Shown piece by piece: positions 18,704-26,918 of a stretch of 26,918 nucleotides of DNA. This stretch comes from a virus: IMG/VR virus record IMGVR_UViG_3300032323_001205, positions 1 through 26,918 of that record, one strand, 5' to 3'. Under the pieces are notes generated by a model that did no database searches, was not told the DNA's origin, and worked only from the letters and a program-made list of their open reading frames with translations. The position numbers and the translations under genes are program-made. How positions within the stretch are numbered: position 1 is the stretch's first letter; each line of letters begins with the position of its first letter.

Positions 18704-18732
18704 TTGACAATAATGTCCTTTTGTGTTATCAT
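18704..18732 (+). promoter_or_regulatory. Promoter of gene 18795
   Basis: TTGACA (18704-18709), 17 bases, TATCAT (18727-18732). The leader to ATG 18795 is about 55 bases, longer than for the other early genes. Confidence 0.75.
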
Positions 18733-18794
18733 TATAACAGTGCTGAGTAATATCAGTACATTTTTAAACTTAGCTTTTATTTAAAGGAAACAAA

Positions 18795-19178
18795 ATGGCT
18801 AATTCTAATCAAACTTTCAAAGTCGCTGGTATTACTATTCACAATGGTAACGCTAAGGTTCGTTTCACTGATGACATGGTTCGCCGCATCAAACAATTTA
18901 CGAAAGGTGGCGCTACCCGTGTCGATTTCGTAGAGTTGCCGTCAGAGATGACTAAGGTTGAAGCATTGAAGTATATTGCTACTCTTCCCGAGTTCGCTAA
19001 CCCATCAGATCAGGCAACTATTGCTGATACCCTGGCTGATAAGACTAAAGAAGCAAATAAAGGTGAAGTCAAAGTTAAGAAGACTAAGCCAAGCCTCGAT
19101 GCTATCAAAGCACGTGGCAAAAAGAAAGATGTGACTCCTGAGCAAATCCTTGCTGTAGTAGAAGACGCTCCTTTCTAA
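18795..19178 (+). CDS. Basic hypothetical protein (127 aa)
   Basis: AAAGGAAA precedes ATG 18795. The N-terminal ~60 residues form a small domain (VAGITIHNGNAKVRFTD, MVRRIKQFTKGGATRVDFVELP). The second half is a lysine-rich linker (KVKKTKPSLDAIKARGKKKD) with a short C-terminal acidic tail ending in F. Such architecture suggests nucleic-acid or polymerase binding, but no family is recognised. A GC-rich hairpin follows the stop codon. Confidence 0.73.
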   Translation: MANSNQTFKVAGITIHNGNAKVRFTDDMVRRIKQFTKGGATRVDFVELPSEMTKVEALKYIATLPEFANPSDQATIADTLADKTKEANKGEVKVKKTKPSLDAIKARGKKKDVTPEQILAVVEDAPF

Positions 19179-19183
19179 TTAAC

Positions 19184-19197
19184 GGGGCTTCGGCCCC
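19184..19197 (+). terminator. GC hairpin after gene 18795
   Basis: GGGGC-TTCG-GCCCC forms a stable hairpin, but no T run follows. It may stabilise the 3' end or terminate only partly. Confidence 0.5.
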
Positions 19198-19209
19198 TAA
19201 TATACTAAT

Positions 19210-19416
19210 ATGAATCTACAAACATTTCGCCGATCGTTTAATCCTCGTAAAGAGTTTGATCCTGCAAATAAAAAAGATTTGCTGGAATTGAAGTTCTTTA
19301 AGAAAAATGGTAAATGGAAAAACGGATGTCCATTCTACCTAGAAGATCCGTTTATTGAAGTGCCCGCCATGTGTGAAAGTAAGTTTACTAATCATATGCT
19401 AGATAAAATAAAATAA
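19210..19416 (+). CDS. Small basic hypothetical protein (68 aa)
   Basis: ATG 19210 lies 12 bases after the hairpin and lacks a clear ribosome binding site. The protein is basic and aromatic (MNLQTFRRSFNPRKEFDP, LKFFKKNGKWKNGCPFYLEDPF), with two cysteines. It ends right at a bidirectional terminator. Probably the last early gene on the plus strand; function unknown. Confidence 0.68.
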   Translation: MNLQTFRRSFNPRKEFDPANKKDLLELKFFKKNGKWKNGCPFYLEDPFIEVPAMCESKFTNHMLDKIK

Positions 19417-19443
19417 AAAAAGCCCTTTAAGTGGGGCTTTTTT
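19416..19443. terminator. Bidirectional intrinsic terminator
   Basis: AAAAAAGCCC (19416-19425) pairs with GGGCTTTTTT (19434-19443) around 8 bases. A runs before and T runs after serve both the plus-strand early genes and the minus-strand structural genes. Confidence 0.92.
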
Positions 19444-19469
19444 ACGGATTGTATCAACTTAAACTAAAT

Positions 19470-20591
19470 TCAGATATTCACGGGTAGTTGCTTAGTCAAC
19501 CAGTTCAAGTCACTACGATTATGTCTACGATACCAGCCCTTGTCTTGATATACATCTAAAACCATTTGAAAGTATTCTTCATACATAGGTGCTACTTTCT
19601 CAAATGTAAAGTTTTCAGCAAACTTTCTACAATTCTCGGGTTTGATGTTTTCTATATTTTCAGTAGCCCATACAAAATGATCGAATGTGCGACAACGGTA
19701 TCCCGTCAATCCATGTATATTGTTCTCTGTAAAACTACCCCAATCAGTTGTTATAGTAGGGGTACCACTTAACAACATTTCTACTTGAACTCCGCCAAAA
19801 GGTTCTATATACATACTTGGAACAAAAGCTCCTTTTGCTTTGCTCATTAGTTCTTTGCGCTTCTGAATATCGGCATAGCCCACAAATTCTACATGTTTGG
19901 GAAATGTCATACTGTCGGGCTTTTGTCCCGCAATTACTAGTTTCTGTCCTGCCGCCTCTGTTGCTTGTATAGCAACATGTACGCCCTTGCCCTCGTATAC
20001 ACGACCCAAGAACAAGAAATAATCTTCCTTTTTATCGTTGTATGTAAAATCGTCTGTGTCAAAGTAGTTTGGTATCACAGCATCATACCAATCTTGCTTA
20101 CAATTCCCCACAGCAGGTAGTCCATAGTATGCGTGATAGATAGCATAACTCTCAAATATCTTCCATCGTGCCCAATGTCCACCTGCATAACCAATACCGG
20201 GTTCTACGGTTATTAGATCAGGATGTGCGTCACACACAGGTCTTACACCACTACCCCAGAAGGGTAATATGAAATCGTGTTTTTGTTTGCGCCTGGACAC
20301 TTCAGTGATTGCGTTTTTATAGAATGTTTGATATGCGTGGTCGTTAATATCAAACTTAAAAAAGTTCTTACGCCAGTCATAACTGCCATATGCTTTTTGT
20401 AAGTCACTATTGCCTATAACCGTGACATGCTCATCACACACTAGGTCACTATCTTCATGACCATAATGTATGATTTCATGCCCTCTTGCCTTCATCATCT
20501 TGCCAAACTTGACAACTTTCTGCGTGTAGGCACAAGCATTGTATTCTTTGCTTGTGACCGTATGGGGGAGGCCTAAAATATGGAAGCGCAT
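19470..20591 (-). CDS. GT-B glycosyltransferase (family 4-like)
   Basis: The 373-residue protein has a two-Rossmann GT-B layout. The N-terminal acceptor half starts MRFHILGLPH. The C-terminal donor half starts FLFLGRVYEGKGVHVAIQA (192-210) with the K of the phosphate-binding turn. It includes VPSMYIEPFGGVQVEMLLSG (257-276) with the E263-x7-E271 motif of retaining family 4 enzymes. It transfers a sugar from a nucleotide donor. It lies just downstream of the collagen-like fibre gene, whose threonines or the phage capsid may be the acceptor. The start region is covered by a hairpin (20601-20638). Confidence 0.85.
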   Translation of the reverse strand: MRFHILGLPHTVTSKEYNACAYTQKVVKFGKMMKARGHEIIHYGHEDSDLVCDEHVTVIGNSDLQKAYGSYDWRKNFFKFDINDHAYQTFYKNAITEVSRRKQKHDFILPFWGSGVRPVCDAHPDLITVEPGIGYAGGHWARWKIFESYAIYHAYYGLPAVGNCKQDWYDAVIPNYFDTDDFTYNDKKEDYFLFLGRVYEGKGVHVAIQATEAAGQKLVIAGQKPDSMTFPKHVEFVGYADIQKRKELMSKAKGAFVPSMYIEPFGGVQVEMLLSGTPTITTDWGSFTENNIHGLTGYRCRTFDHFVWATENIENIKPENCRKFAENFTFEKVAPMYEEYFQMVLDVYQDKGWYRRHNRSDLNWLTKQLPVNI

Positions 20592-20600
20592 ATGTGGTTT

Positions 20601-20638
20601 ACCTAGTATAAAAATCTATATGATTACTTATACTAGGT
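20601..20638 (-). promoter_or_regulatory. Inverted repeat masking the glycosyltransferase start region
   Basis: Bases 20601-20611 and 20628-20638 are perfect 11-bp complements with a 16-base loop. Read on the minus strand, the 3' arm ends TAGGT about 9 bases before ATG 20591, so the only Shine-Dalgarno-like bases would be buried in the stem. No T run is present, so it is not a typical terminator. Confidence 0.6.
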
Positions 20639-20654
20639 GAAGTCTTGCGTAAAT

Positions 20655-21611
20655 TTATGGAGTAGGATTGATTGCCGTTCCACCATCACTTACATACCAG
20701 CTACTAGTTGCAGATGAACCACCCGCGACCCAAATTAAATTACCGGTTGTGCTAAACACCATTAGACCTTGACTCTTGCCTGTTGTGTTGATAGTAGCAG
20801 CAGAATTACCTAAATCAGTGTCATTGGTAACAGTCAACACATTCGTTGCTGTAGCACCTGTAGCTCCTTGCGGCCCGGTAGCACCAGTAGCACCATCAAT
20901 ACCAGTAGCACCGGTAGCACCTGTTGCTCCTTGTGGACCAGTAGCACCGGTAGCACCTGCATCACCTTGGATACCTGTTGCTCCTTGAATGCCGGTAGCA
21001 CCTGCAGCACCTGTTGCTCCTTGTGGACCAGTAGCACCTTGTGGACCAGTAGCACCGGTAGCACCTGCAGCACCTGTTGCTCCTTGTGGACCAGTAGCAC
21101 CTGCAGCACCTGTAGCTCCTTGCGGCCCGGTAGCACCTGCAGCACCTGTTGCTCCTTGAATGCCGGTAGCACCTGCAGCACCTGTTGCTCCTTGAATGCC
21201 GGTAGCACCTGCAGCACCTGTTGCTCCTTGTGGACCAGTAGCACCTTGAATGCCGGTAGCACCTGCAGCACCTGTTGCACCGGTGGCTCCCGCGCCAGTC
21301 GCTCCTTGAATGCCGGTAGCACCTGTAGCGCCCACCCCTTTATAATTGTTGATAGTTTGATCTACTGCTGTTACGCTGATTGCACTAGGACCGGTGTACA
21401 CAGTTACAATATCACCGCTGTCATTACTTGTAGACTGAGTAATTGTTACTGAATTTGTGCCGGTGGTAGCAACGGCTTGATTGAATGTTGTTTCACTTCC
21501 TGAAACAACTGTCGGCCGATTAACTGCAATAAGATTTTGTTGCGCTGTTTCTCTTTCAAGTTGACGCAATATTGCTGGATCACCGACTCCTGCTTGTGGA
21601 TTTGTAGCCAT
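20655..21611 (-). CDS. Collagen-like tail fibre protein
   Basis: The 318-residue protein has an N-terminal part (1-91) that may attach to the virion. Residues about 92-253 are collagen-like Gly-X-Y repeats, mostly GAT, GPQ, GIQ and GAA, with one interruption near 107. The C-terminal ~65-residue head contains a GNLIWVAGG strand and the end INPTP. Such repeats form trimeric rods. Thr dominates the Y position and Pro is rare, so threonine glycosylation instead of hydroxyproline may stabilise the helix. A CATAAATA late-like box and AAAGGGA precede the ATG. Likely a fibre or receptor-binding appendage. Confidence 0.85.
   Translation of the reverse strand: MATNPQAGVGDPAILRQLERETAQQNLIAVNRPTVVSGSETTFNQAVATTGTNSVTITQSTSNDSGDIVTVYTGPSAISVTAVDQTINNYKGVGATGATGIQGATGAGATGATGAAGATGIQGATGPQGATGAAGATGIQGATGAAGATGIQGATGAAGATGPQGATGAAGATGPQGATGAAGATGATGPQGATGPQGATGAAGATGIQGATGIQGDAGATGATGPQGATGATGATGIDGATGATGPQGATGATATNVLTVTNDTDLGNSAATINTTGKSQGLMVFSTTGNLIWVAGGSSATSSWYVSDGGTAINPTP
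20853..21338 (-). repeat. Tandem collagen-coding repeats
   Basis: Short repeats in multiples of 9 bases encode Gly-Ala-Thr, Gly-Pro-Gln and Gly-Ile-Gln triplets. The same 18-36-base blocks recur many times, which favours copy-number change by recombination. Confidence 0.85.
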
Positions 21612-21632
21612 TTTAAGTTCCCTTTATTATAC

Positions 21633-21640
21633 TATTTATG
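21633..21640 (-). promoter_or_regulatory. T4-late-like promoter of the collagen-like gene
   Basis: CATAAATA on the minus strand matches the T4 late element TATAAATA in 7 of 8 bases. Transcription would start about 16 bases before the ATG, leaving room for the AAAGGGA ribosome binding site. Confidence 0.55.
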
Positions 21641-21702
21641 TGAAAGTCTCATTTTATTTCGGATATCACCGACTAATTGTGCCGATAAAGTTAACATTTC
21701 AA

Positions 21703-24700
21703 TTAAGCGTTAGGTGCCTTGATAACCATAAATCTAATAGTGATTGCCTCGTTACTACTAGGACCTCCACTAATATTTTGAATGGTTAAAAAGAACCCGT
21801 TATTAAAACTACTAATAACCGAAGATGGCTGTGCTACAACGTTATACATTCCAAAGTTAGGGCTAACTACTTGTACCAACACAATATCATTGTTAGGATC
21901 AACTTGATTGTTTGATACACCAAATGTATCAAGTTGCCCTGCTACCATACTAGCACTAGTAGTAATGATAGTACCTGCCAGTGCGTTAATGGTTACACTA
22001 TTGCCCCTGTTTGTAGTTTGAGTAACAGTAGAGCCTGATGCATAACCAATCTTACCAGTTGCAGTCACTGTACCTGTAGCAGATATATTACCGCCTGTGA
22101 TGTTGCCTGTTACGCTAGCCAACCCGCCAATGTAGACGTTACCAGCAATACCAGAACCACCTGAAACTATCAAGCTACCTGATGTAGTATTGGCTGCGGC
22201 TGTGGCTGAGGTGACACGCAATTGAGGAATGTTGGCACCGCTGTTGTTGGTTTCAATACTGGCAGCACCACCGGGACTTAAAATTCTACCAGTGCCGCCT
22301 AGTCTGATGTTACCTTCAAAGCTCGTGGTTCCGTTAGCAACCCAGCTGATGTTGGCACCAGTGAATGCTGTAGATTGTATTTGCCCACCGGTTCGAATAT
22401 TTGCTGTGGTTATAACATTGCCAGCTGAAATATTACCAGTAGTAGAAATTGTATTGCTACCATAACTAGCCAAGAAGGTTGCTACATTACTGTCACCGTA
22501 ACTTCCACCGCCTCCGCCACCATAGATAGTACCATTGGCATAATAAATGTTACCACCTGTAGGTAATGTTAGATTACCTGTGTTATCAAAGTCCCAAACA
22601 TATGTAGTGCCAGCAAAGTTACCGGTTAGCACAGTCATTGAACCTGGAGTAGAATCATTCAATCCTACTTGAACAACATTGCCTGGACCAGTTGGGTTCT
22701 CATACCAAATTAGTGACGCTCTACCATTGGCTTCTGATGATCCCAATAGTAATGGTGAGTTTGATTGTGTAAAGCCAGTACCTGCACCGAATCCAGTTGG
22801 ACCAATTACTAAATTACTTGGTGTAGTTAAGTTACCAGTACTATCAAATATCCAAGTGTTTGAGTTAGCATTGATGGTAACATTGCTGTTGCCGTTAGTA
22901 AATTCTGGTGCGCTTATGAGGCCGAATCCACTTAGAGTTGGGGCTGGGCTAGCGGGTGGGTTTGTTGATACATTCAAAGACAATTCGTTGAATGTGTAAC
23001 TAGTGCCACCAGTATTAATAACTACATTTCCTGCATTACCTACTGGATCTGCGCTAAGTCCAGCACTAATATTAACACTACCACCTGGACCACCACCACC
23101 GCCATCATCACTAGCACCTAGTCCACCTGTGATGTTTACATTACCACCAGCACTAGTATTGAAAGTAGATTGATCTGCGGCTCCACCTGCAATAGATATG
23201 TTTCCACCTGCGGCATTGCCTACAACCCCAACACTTGCAAATATTTCTGGGTTACCTGCATTAGGATTGATTGTCAACCAAGTTCTGTTATTTGTTGGAA
23301 TTAGGCCAGTCTGTTCTAAAAACAACCCACCGTTAGTACCAAGTCTCATGTTTCTACTGATGCTATTTGGTGTATCATAAGATTGTAAGATAATTGTGTC
23401 ATCGTTGGATCTAATAGCACCTTCGAATGGAACAGTTAACGTACCATCATCACCGAATGTCCAACTGTATTGAGTATTGCTGGCTGCGTTAGTCCAAATT
23501 TGAACATTTACATCTCCTGAGATTTCACCATCATCAGGATAAATTGTAATTGCTTCTCCACTGGAACCAGTGAACTTAGTATATAGAGCCGTAATCTCAA
23601 GATTAGCAGGGCCTGCTAAACTAGCATCTTCTGACAAGATTCTTGGATTTGTACCACCTGTAATTCTTAAGAAAGGATCACCATTAGCATCATCACGAGG
23701 GAATACTAGATTTCCATCATTGAGGAATTCCCAAGTGTTACCACCGCTATGAATGAATAGGTTAGGAGTAGGACCGTAGCCTACTTCAAAGCTTGATGTT
23801 TCACCACCTAAGAATATATTAGCATCCGGATTATCAATGTTTGCACCTGGTGCTCGTAAGTGAATATGTCCAGGAGCAGTTGGATCAAGCACTAATGACT
23901 GTGAACTATATCCGGAATCCGGTGTAAAGATCATCGTACTGACATTAGGATTTATTGGATCCAATGAACTGTTAGCAACGCTTCTAACTATACTGCCACC
24001 GCCCGCCAAGATTAAATTACCAGAAGCATCAAATGTCCAAGTAGATGCGGAATTGGAATTAGCCGCTATGGTCACAACACCCCCGGCGTTCAACCCAATG
24101 TCTCGTTGACCTGTGGTTTCTAACTTGATATCAGCCTGATTAGCATAGATATTAACTTCGTCAGAATCATAATCTACTTCAAAGCCTGACTTGTAACTGT
24201 AATAATATGTGAAACTAGTTACTGGGGTGGGATCGTTTTCTGGCAGTGTGGGTGTGTAGAATGTGATAGCACCGTCACCACTGCTGGTCCCGTCCCAGAC
24301 CAACTGTGATCCACCATTGACACTAAAATAAATTTGACCTACTCCATTCAATGAGTTAATAAAGTTGATGATGTTAGTAGCATCGGTGAATTGAACAGCA
24401 CCCTGTCCAGCTTCAACGGTGTAAGTGCCTGTGTCCCAGTCCGAGTTGTTAAATGTCTCAGCCTGTTGACTGCTCCATTGCTCTACTCGGGTGAGTGTAT
24501 TATTAGGCGACATCTCAAGAGATGAATTTATAATACCGTTGTTGTCTGTTATTACTGTAAGATCACTTCCCACGTTATTGACGATTTTTCCGTTCTCGGG
24601 CAGTTCGAAGTTGCCTGATGCGTAAAACGTCCACTGACGATTATTGCCACCGTCATAGGTATGGATTCTTACTTTACCGTGATCACCGTCGCCGTTGCCG

Positions 24701-26918
24701 TCGGTTGTATATAGGTTAATATCGCCAGCACTGCCTGTAGCAGAGCCAGCTGAACCACCGGTAAGATGCACACCGCCAGCTTGGTTAGGGCCCGTACTAC
24801 GACCACCTTGTATGTATACGGTACCACCGGTGTTACCTAAACTCGTTATTCCATCGTTTTCACCAGCATCGCCACCACGAATATTTAGAGAGCCGCCGGT
24901 GCCTGCTTGAGCATTGATTTCTCGTTGTCCAGGACTACCATCACCTGCATCAATGTTGAGAGTTGGACCTGCCTCACCAATGCCATTTTGATTGACACGG
25001 GTTTGTATGAACATTTCATTGTAACTTTGAACATACAAGTTATCTTGACTTTCTACACGCCAACTATTGTTGCTACCGAAGAAATAGTCATTGACATTGT
25101 TGTCATAATAAGCATAGAATCCATCAAGGTTAATACCTGCCGAATCTAATGTCATATTGTATCTGAGACCAACAGAAGGAGTTAACTCACCGTCTAAATA
25201 TTCACAGTCAAAGTAAGCATAGCGAGCATTGTTGTTCGCCACAACATTCTGGGGACTTCTCAAGCCAGTCCAGTTTAAGAAACCGTCACCATCAAACCCT
25301 AAGTTACCTGAATAGAACAAGTTAGAGACACTACTACTAACACCAGTTGCTATCATACAGAAGAAACTTTGATCGTACATTACACAATAGTCTCCGCCAC
25401 CAAATGCTGCTGAGTCTGTTTGTGTTATACCATTAGCATATGAAATTTGACTTGCTAAATTGGTGTTGAGATAGTTGCCAGTGTCATATTGGTCATCGCC
25501 GCCGTCATTGATTCTGTTTGATGGCCAAGGATACGCACCTGTACCGCTTAAGAAGCTGACTGCTGTTACTCTACCTTCAAGATCAACCGAATCAATTAAC
25601 AGTGTTAAATCATTGGCAGGACTTGCACCACCAAGGTTTGTTCCAGCTACAAACAGATTGTCACCATCTACATAACCAATACCTGGATTGGCTATACCTA
25701 ATACTGTATAAGTGTTGTTAGGATTTACTCTAATACGAACTGTAGCACCTGTACCCTCACTGGCTGTTGTTGGTGCTGTGCCAAAGTAATCAGCACCGTT
25801 ACTATTAGTGAATATAAAATACTGGAACAGATCCGCAGTGGGAATCTCCCCTCTGAAGTTGCCAGCATTGTTGTAGAACTGTGTTTTCATACTGTCAACA
25901 TCAGTTCTTAATGTTGATCCATCGTATAACACGTTGTTTACAAATGATGTAAACATGTACCATAAGTTTTCTGGATTGATTGGATTATACTGACTGCTAC
26001 CATAGACATTCAACATTATGTGAGTATTACCGGTAGCCAACCCACTTGCATTGAACACATCATTTTCTACTAAAAATTCAGTGTTGTAGAAGTTTGGTGC
26101 TGATGCGTTTGTAATAATCAATTGATTAATGCTACAATCGTCACCCCAAATCTGGTTTAAGCCTGCTTTGAAACCACGATATGTTTCTGGTTCAAAATAT
26201 GTTCTACCGTTGCTAATGTTAAATGTTGCTTGACTGTCACCACCGTTGTTTAGACTTAGTGTACCACGATATGAGTTACTTGTCCATTGTTGGAATATAG
26301 TTCCCATTGATTGTTCGTTATCGGATGCTTCATTGATAAACAACTTTTGAGCAGTATCTGGCAAACTATTAGCACCTTCAAAGTTAGCAAACTGTATCTC
26401 TCCAAATCCTGGTTGTGTGTTAGCAACGAATGTAGCTACTGTATATGGAGTTGTAAATCCGCTACCGCCACCAATTGGCACTTGAGAACCATTGGCATAG
26501 TTAACAGCAAAAGTATTAGCTGGTAATGTTAGGTTGCCATTACCGTCAAATGTCCAAGTACCACCGTTAGCAGTAGCACTGCTAGGTGTTATTATTTGTA
26601 CTCGTCCAGCCAATGCGTTTCCGCCACCAAGACCTGTGGTTAGGAATATATCGCCACCCGTCTGTCCACTACCAGTACTATCGCCGGCATTTATGGATAC
26701 ATCACCACCGCTAGCCCCTCGGGAAACATTGCCATTGTTTGTACCACCGTCGCCTGCATTAAGTGTAAGTTGACCGCCACTTAACGCAGAGAAACCATTA
26801 GCCTCAGTAGAGGCAGCACCGCCTCGACCAGCCTCTATACGAATAAATCCACCTGACCCACCGTAGTCAACGTTGGCTGCTCCACCATTACCTGCTTCAA
26901 TAACAACATCACCGCCAC
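21703..26918 (-). CDS. Giant repetitive tail/fibre structural protein (N terminus outside window)
   Basis: The frame is open from the right end of the window to TAA 21705-21703, more than 1,730 residues, so the true start lies beyond 26918. A TTG-started frame from 26613 is only internal. The sequence repeats a W-x-F-x4-G-N/T-L motif at least seven times (for example WTFDGNGNLTLP, WIFDSTGNLTTP, WDFDNTGNLTLP). Three Gly-rich blocks of the type GG-N/D-h-x-I-x-x-G (GGDVSINAGD, GGNVNITGG, GNVVINTGG) also occur. The C-terminal ~110 residues (NRGNSVTINALAGTI onward) form a distinct end domain. No cysteine clusters or enzyme motif are seen. This is a beta-rich fibre or baseplate protein, probably virion surface. 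Confidence 0.8.
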   Translation of the reverse strand, partial: GGDVVIEAGNGGAANVDYGGSGGFIRIEAGRGGAASTEANGFSALSGGQLTLNAGDGGTNNGNVSRGASGGDVSINAGDSTGSGQTGGDIFLTTGLGGGNALAGRVQIITPSSATANGGTWTFDGNGNLTLPANTFAVNYANGSQVPIGGGSGFTTPYTVATFVANTQPGFGEIQFANFEGANSLPDTAQKLFINEASDNEQSMGTIFQQWTSNSYRGTLSLNNGGDSQATFNISNGRTYFEPETYRGFKAGLNQIWGDDCSINQLIITNASAPNFYNTEFLVENDVFNASGLATGNTHIMLNVYGSSQYNPINPENLWYMFTSFVNNVLYDGSTLRTDVDSMKTQFYNNAGNFRGEIPTADLFQYFIFTNSNGADYFGTAPTTASEGTGATVRIRVNPNNTYTVLGIANPGIGYVDGDNLFVAGTNLGGASPANDLTLLIDSVDLEGRVTAVSFLSGTGAYPWPSNRINDGGDDQYDTGNYLNTNLASQISYANGITQTDSAAFGGGDYCVMYDQSFFCMIATGVSSSVSNLFYSGNLGFDGDGFLNWTGLRSPQNVVANNNARYAYFDCEYLDGELTPSVGLRYNMTLDSAGINLDGFYAYYDNNVNDYFFGSNNSWRVESQDNLYVQSYNEMFIQTRVNQNGIGEAGPTLNIDAGDGSPGQREINAQAGTGGSLNIRGGDAGENDGITSLGNTGGTVYIQGGRSTGPNQAGGVHLTGGSAGSATGSAGDINLYTTDGNGDGDHGKVRIHTYDGGNNRQWTFYASGNFELPENGKIVNNVGSDLTVITDNNGIINSSLEMSPNNTLTRVEQWSSQQAETFNNSDWDTGTYTVEAGQGAVQFTDATNIINFINSLNGVGQIYFSVNGGSQLVWDGTSSGDGAITFYTPTLPENDPTPVTSFTYYYSYKSGFEVDYDSDEVNIYANQADIKLETTGQRDIGLNAGGVVTIAANSNSASTWTFDASGNLILAGGGSIVRSVANSSLDPINPNVSTMIFTPDSGYSSQSLVLDPTAPGHIHLRAPGANIDNPDANIFLGGETSSFEVGYGPTPNLFIHSGGNTWEFLNDGNLVFPRDDANGDPFLRITGGTNPRILSEDASLAGPANLEITALYTKFTGSSGEAITIYPDDGEISGDVNVQIWTNAASNTQYSWTFGDDGTLTVPFEGAIRSNDDTIILQSYDTPNSISRNMRLGTNGGLFLEQTGLIPTNNRTWLTINPNAGNPEIFASVGVVGNAAGGNISIAGGAADQSTFNTSAGGNVNITGGLGASDDGGGGGPGGSVNISAGLSADPVGNAGNVVINTGGTSYTFNELSLNVSTNPPASPAPTLSGFGLISAPEFTNGNSNVTINANSNTWIFDSTGNLTTPSNLVIGPTGFGAGTGFTQSNSPLLLGSSEANGRASLIWYENPTGPGNVVQVGLNDSTPGSMTVLTGNFAGTTYVWDFDNTGNLTLPTGGNIYYANGTIYGGGGGGSYGDSNVATFLASYGSNTISTTGNISAGNVITTANIRTGGQIQSTAFTGANISWVANGTTSFEGNIRLGGTGRILSPGGAASIETNNSGANIPQLRVTSATAAANTTSGSLIVSGGSGIAGNVYIGGLASVTGNITGGNISATGTVTATGKIGYASGSTVTQTTNRGNSVTINALAGTIITTSASMVAGQLDTFGVSNNQVDPNNDIVLVQVVSPNFGMYNVVAQPSSVISSFNNGFFLTIQNISGGPSSNEAITIRFMVIKAPNA

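Noticed and set aside
20853-21338. Regular DNA repeats that could be a CRISPR array
   Set aside because: The repeats have no unique spacers and encode Gly-X-Y triplets in frame.
20868-21452. Plus-strand open frame rich in Cys, Ser and Thr
   Set aside because: It is the antisense shadow of the collagen repeats; the composition follows from the reverse complement of Gly-Ala-Thr codons.

Overview
The window looks like part of the genome of a large tailed, T4-like bacteriophage, probably infecting a Gram-negative (perhaps aquatic) bacterium. The reasons are a cluster of ten intact tRNA genes and one broken one interleaved with very small genes, free-standing homing-type nucleases, dense overlapping small early genes driven by many near-identical sigma70-type promoters, and a block of long repetitive tail-fibre-like genes on the opposite strand. 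Host and genus cannot be fixed from the sequence alone.

Layout. (1) 1-4691: tRNA genes for Cys, Gly, Leu, Ala, Met(CAU), Pro, Val, Gly, Trp and Ser, plus a decapitated tRNA-Val whose 3' half is replaced by a Vsr/EDxHD-type homing endonuclease gene. Between them lie small genes, a SpeD-like pyruvoyl decarboxylase, an asparagine-synthase-like PP-loop protein and a homologue of the RNA polymerase omega subunit. (2) 4692-7782: two copies of a structured RNA (about 4747-4926 and 5775-5990), each behind its own strong promoter and sharing helices with compensatory base changes. The second copy sits in a ~545-nt untranslated leader of a DUF2828 protein (helical domain plus von Willebrand A domain, Ro60-like in architecture). 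A minus-strand 2OG-oxygenase-like gene and a translationally coupled 46-codon gene lie between the copies. (3) 7797-9475: an operon with a CX5R phosphatase, two small proteins and a metallophosphoesterase, ending in a strong terminator. (4) 9518-12212: a minus-strand pair (PP-loop ATPase plus SAM methyltransferase-like) divergent from a plus-strand trio (GNAT-like, acidic protein, HExxH zincin). (5) 12249-19443: about 25 small early genes under at least ten promoters with exact 17-bp spacers. Three of these promoters place the start codon at the predicted transcription start (leaderless mRNAs). Two copies of a second RNA hairpin family lie here. (6) 19470-26918, minus strand: a GT-B glycosyltransferase, a collagen-like fibre protein with a T4-late-like promoter, and a giant repetitive structural protein that runs off the window.

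How the parts work together. The early region is typical host-takeover and accessory DNA (small membrane proteins, AbrB-like and SH3-like small domains, phosphatases). The tRNA/omega/decarboxylase region supports translation, transcription and polyamine metabolism. The right end supplies the adhesion apparatus and probably its glycosylation. The most unusual element is the pairing of a Ro60-like DUF2828 protein with a previously unrecognised structured RNA present twice.
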